A stretch of 64,000 bases of DNA from positions 496,001 through 560,000 of the forward strand of contig JAVLUZ010000508.1 in NCBI GenBank assembly GCA_036768485.1, written 5' to 3'. The notes under the pieces were generated by a model. It did no database searches. It was not told the DNA's origin and saw only the letters and a list, made by a program, of their open reading frames with translations. The translations under genes and the position numbers were made by a program. The stretch is from Mermis nigrescens (Eukaryota > Nematoda > Enoplea > Mermithida > Mermithidae). The first letter of the stretch is position 1. Each line of letters starts with the position of its first letter. Positions 60,480-64,000 of the stretch are shown piece after piece.

Positions 60480-60662
60480 AGTATAGTCGGGAAGACTACC
60501 AAGTCGATAAGGCTGCGTAATCAGGATCGGGAACCCTGCACGATCGGAAAGGAAGGATTTTTATAGATAGATTCAGGTAGGCGCGTATTTCATTAATCGG
60601 GAAGGCTGTACGGTCATAAAGACTGCACGGGCCGGGAGCACTCACAGTCGGGAAGGCTGGAT
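60480..60662. repeat. Degenerate 'TCGGGAAGGCTG' repeat
   Basis: About seven imperfect words such as 'agtcgggaagact', 'atcgggaaggctgta' and 'agtcgggaaggctgga' recur at roughly 20-30 bp spacing. Confidence 0.6.
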
Positions 60663-61127
60663 GATACAGCTTTCTAAACAAATCAAGAAAAAGAACCGTC
60701 GGAATCAGATGCGCCGATCCTTCATTACTCGTTTGAGCAGCAGACTAAAAATGCTTTCTTTCATATTCTTCATTGCTAACGAATTTCATATGAAAAGGAA
60801 ATCTTCATCGTCGCACAATTCCTATTCGCCTTGGTCTGAGGCGCTCAGTGAAAATCAAATCTTACTTTATTTACTACCTCTTATTGTTCTTAATAAGATA
60901 ATAAAAAGCTCAAGAATTATACTGGCAAATTCACCATGCGTCACATGATCCCAGAAATCTGAATTCAGAAGTGCAATGATTTTTTGTAGCTAAATAAATG
61001 GTTCAAATCAGAATTTCTGAGCAACGTTAGAATCGAAGCTATGCGGCTTATGGAAAACAAGGCAGTAACCTTTTCTCGTAACATTTTCCAGAGGAATTCT
61101 CATCATCGAGAAAGTTTAATATTTGCA

Positions 61128-62817
61128 AAGAGGCGTAGCCAGGATTCTGGTTCGGAGGGGACGCACTTGTAAAATTTGCTTGACGTCTTTCGGAATATAC
61201 AGACATCTGTATATTACCGCATTTTCACACTGTTATGCTCAAGAACATTATTCTATCGCTATTCAAGACAAAGCGCACCTCATAACCAGAAAAAATTCTT
61301 CTTTTAATTTTGCTGGAAGACTATTCAAAAGTTGTTACATAAATTAGTGCGAAGCACAAAAGCTGTTTGGAATCTGAGGAGGTACCGTACAATGCATAAA
61401 ACAATTAAAACGCACGGAGCACAAAATTTTTGGAGCTTCTAAATACAGGACTGAAAAAATAATTTAGCACGACAATTTTTTCATGCCTAAAAATGCGTTA
61501 AAATGAATAAATCCGCTGAAATGCCGATATATTTTGGAAATCAAAATGCAGTGAAATGATCAAATGATTCAGTTCGGACAAAGCGCGAAAATTGTTATGA
61601 AATTTCGATACCGAAGATGCAGACAATTGATTGAATTCCCGCAAAAGCTCAAGTTATAGATATTCTAATGCCAAAAAAATGTATAGAAATAATCGCCGCT
61701 ACAAACTTTCAATTTCTTGAGGTTTGATTCGCATCGAGCACCAAAAATTTGAAAATTTTTAAACTAAAAAAGCATCAAAATGATTTTATTCCTTTGTAAC
61801 GTCTATTTTAGGGATTGAAAAAATGATTAAATTCGTGTGAAGTGCGAAAATTCCGTAGATTCCGAAGTCATAAAATAAAATGCATAAATTTTTGGCAACT
61901 ATAGTATAAAGTGTATAGGAACGATCATATCCATGGGAAACGTCTTATCTTTTTATGTACAATATTTCGGAAATAAAAAATGCATCAAAATTATTGACTC
62001 AAAAATTCTGAATCTTTCGACTAAAAAATGCGTATAAACGATGAATAATTATCTCCCAGAACTTTTAAAGACTGACATCAGAAGATACGTGAGTAATTAA
62101 AGGGTTAAATTTGCGTGAAGCGCAATTGGAAGTTTTGATCTATCAAAAAATATATAAAAATGATTGAATTTATGAGAAGAGCACAACATGAAAATTTTGA
62201 AGACTATGACGCCAAAAAACGTGTAAAAATGATCAAAATTCTTGTTAACGGAAGGAAATTTTTATGTACTAATATGAAGTCAAAATATGCCATGCAAAAT
62301 TTCAATTTGAATTGAACCATGAAACTATTGTTTTTCTTAGCAAGGCGGGTTCGATAACGTTTGACCAGAAGCAGAGCCGTCCAGGACAGACTTGAAACGT
62401 ATTTTTAGTATTTTTCAAAATGGTTACACCCACTTTAGGTTAAGGCCAAATGGCTGCCAAATCTAGATTAATTTTTATTTTGAAGAAAAAAGACAGTTCC
62501 TCACTGATTGCTTTTAAACAATTAAAGATTATTTACCTTATGCACAAAGCAGACAGTATGAGTATTTGGTCATCAGAATGAAAGAAAGCGGACAAAAACA
62601 TATAGTAATCTGACAAAAATAAGAATATGAACATATGTATATGTGTATAAAGATCTTTAATGCTACATATATTGAGAGCAAAAGTAAATGCAGTTTAAAG
62701 AATTTGCGGCCTGAAGCGCCAAAAATATCTTCGATTTTGCGCGTACCATTTCGTAAAAAGTTTCATTCGATTCAGGGGGGCATGTGCCCCCTGTGCCGCC
62801 CCGTGGATACGCCCTTG
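61128..62817. mobile_element. hAT element, AGGCGTAGCCAGG ends, degenerate interior
   Basis: The ends are AGAGGCGTAGCCAGG and GTGGATACGCCCTTG. Flanks are TATTTGCA (61120-61127) and TATCTGCA (62818-62825), 7 of 8. The interior has many degenerate units in which 'aagcgcgaaaatt' or 'gaagtgcgaaaattcc' recurs every 80-100 bp, like the array in the hAT at 4004. It is non-coding. Confidence 0.7.
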
Positions 62818-62825
62818 TATCTGCA

Positions 62826-63640
62826 CTTTTCACTTTTTTACAAACCGCTGCAACGTTAAAGTGCTGCTTATCACGGTTGGTGAAAAATTATATATCATTG
62901 AAGCACTGTGCATATTACGAGGGAAGGAGTTCAGATGTTTTTATTGTTTTTAGGCTAAATTTGGCCAATTTTTATAAAAATTTTTAATGTTACGATTCAA
63001 CGCTGTGCTCATTTTTACAAAACTTTCTGGAGCTCTGCCTCGGATCACACTGGGGGCGTCACCTCAGATGCTCAGCCGCAGAAGAGAGAGCTTCTCTCGC
63101 GTTCTCACCATATCTAAGTTCCTACGCGGCCATATCATACTACTCAAATTACCTGAGTAATGAAGTGGTCAAATACATCACTATAAGCAAAGTATGTATA
63201 TTTGAAATTCGGACCCGTTTTCAATTTTTTACTGCACTGGCAAGTACACCAGCATCCTGTGCGATGCAAACCAACGCATAAAACTCGTCCACCAATGGGC
63301 GGATTTGAGTGGAATGCGGGTGGCAGCTGCCACCAGCCCTCCCCCATCGGCCGAGATAAAGGAAGGATTTGTAAATTTGTAATGATTTTCGGCCGTCAGT
63401 TATCATAGCTTTTCAAATTTATCCGGCGCTTTGCGCCGGATAATATAAACGTATTAATGACATTCATTTACTTTCTTGGCGGTTCGAAAGCCATATTTTT
63501 GTTCAGGAAATAGCTTTTAAGATGATTCTAGAGCAGAAACAGCTTTTCCAGCCTAATATTCTTTTATTTTCAAGCATAACTTTTCAAAATTTTTTGACGT
63601 TCCGCTCAAAATGCTAACAGGTGATCGAGGAATAATTTAA
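62826..63640. other. No gene seen; one ATCCGGCGC hairpin
   Basis: A 20-nt perfect hairpin, ATCCGGCGC and GCGCCGGAT, lies at about 63421-63440. Open frames on both strands at 63144-63408 match nothing I know. Confidence 0.35.
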
Positions 63641-63699
63641 GATGAGGTTCTTCCGCTTTAATTTCACAAATTTTCCGGGCCAACCCGTAAATCCTACTA

Positions 63700-63790
63700 G
63701 TGTTTCCCCCGGTGGGAGAAACGTTTCTCCCATCAAAATTTTCTCTGGTGGGAGAAACGTTTCTCCCGGGAGAAACGTTTCTCCGGGTGT
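63700..63790. repeat. GGGAGAAACGTTTCTCC palindromic repeats
   Basis: Three or more copies of GGGAGAAACGTTTCTCC, a self-complementary word, lead into the 59-bp array. Confidence 0.8.
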
Positions 63791-64000
63791 GGTTACCTAT
63801 GCTTATCATGGTTTCGCCGTTTCTCCCGTTTCTCCCAGGCTCCGGGTGTGGTTACCTATGCTTATCATGGTTTCGCCGTTTCTCCCGTTTCTCCCAGGCT
63901 CCGGGCGTGGTTATCTATGCTTATCATGGTTTCGCCGTTTCTCCCGTTTCTCCCAGTCTCCGGGTGTGGTTGCCTATGCTTATCATGGTTTCGCCGTTTC
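63782..64000. repeat. 59-bp minisatellite running off the window
   Basis: The unit TCCGGGTGTGGTTACCTATG plus 'cttatcatggtttcgccg' plus 'tttctcccgtttctccc' starts at 63782, 63841, 63900 and 63959, exactly 59 bp apart, with few changes. The array continues past the right edge. Confidence 0.95.

Noticed and set aside
63782..64000. Regular direct repeats that could suggest a CRISPR array
   Set aside because: Units abut with no variable spacers, the period is 59 bp, and the genome is eukaryotic. It is a minisatellite.

Overview
This is a eukaryotic genomic window, most likely from an arthropod and probably an insect. The evidence is spliced genes with GT-AG introns, a metazoan Src-family tyrosine kinase, a single-exon COX19 gene, a PIF/Harbinger transposon with both of its partner genes, a decayed LINE, and a dense layer of DNA transposons and MITEs. 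No species is claimed. Nothing looks bacterial, and one 100-base run of N marks a scaffold gap.

Host genes. (1) The 3' half of a Src-type non-receptor tyrosine kinase runs on the + strand in six recognisable exons: 3295-3458, 26522-26781, 30403-30510, 31152-31209, 33166-33297 and 34669-34874. Together they carry the end of the SH2 domain, the whole kinase domain and the C-terminal regulatory tyrosine. Its SH3 and N-terminal SH2 exons are not seen. (2) Two short coiled-coil exons at 439-519 and 1411-1506 resemble NDC80/HEC1, at low confidence. (3) An intact COX19 (twin CX9C protein) lies on the - strand at 40385-40648. (4) A possible terminal exon of a small one-membrane-span protein lies on the - strand at 46171-46370.

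Mobile DNA makes up most of the rest. The first visible kinase intron is 23 kb and is filled with nested insertions. A hAT element (4004-5512) sits beside a Harbinger (about 5551-19254) that encodes a HARBI1-like transposase (+) and a two-exon Myb/SANT-like partner (-). The Harbinger holds a long repeat, which holds another hAT (6826-9402), which holds a MITE (8293-8681). A second copy of the long repeat (about 21290-26370) holds a further hAT (22295-24582), with two MITEs inside that. Exact or near-exact 8-bp target-site duplications (TSDs) support many of these boundaries. Downstream of the kinase, 36.9-43.4 kb and 46.4-54.8 kb are again nested TE blocks with minisatellites. A 59-bp minisatellite runs off the right end.

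Main points. A short palindrome, GGCGCGAAGCGCC, recurs inside otherwise unrelated TE families. Three hAT-type insertions stand side by side at one 8-bp target. Four coding regions are each broken by what looks like one missing base, usually in a homopolymer, and the first visible kinase exon has GG where its donor GT should be. COX19 and the other five kinase exons are intact. I see no convincing undescribed multi-gene system. The novelty here is in transposon structure and in whether the kinase gene is functional.
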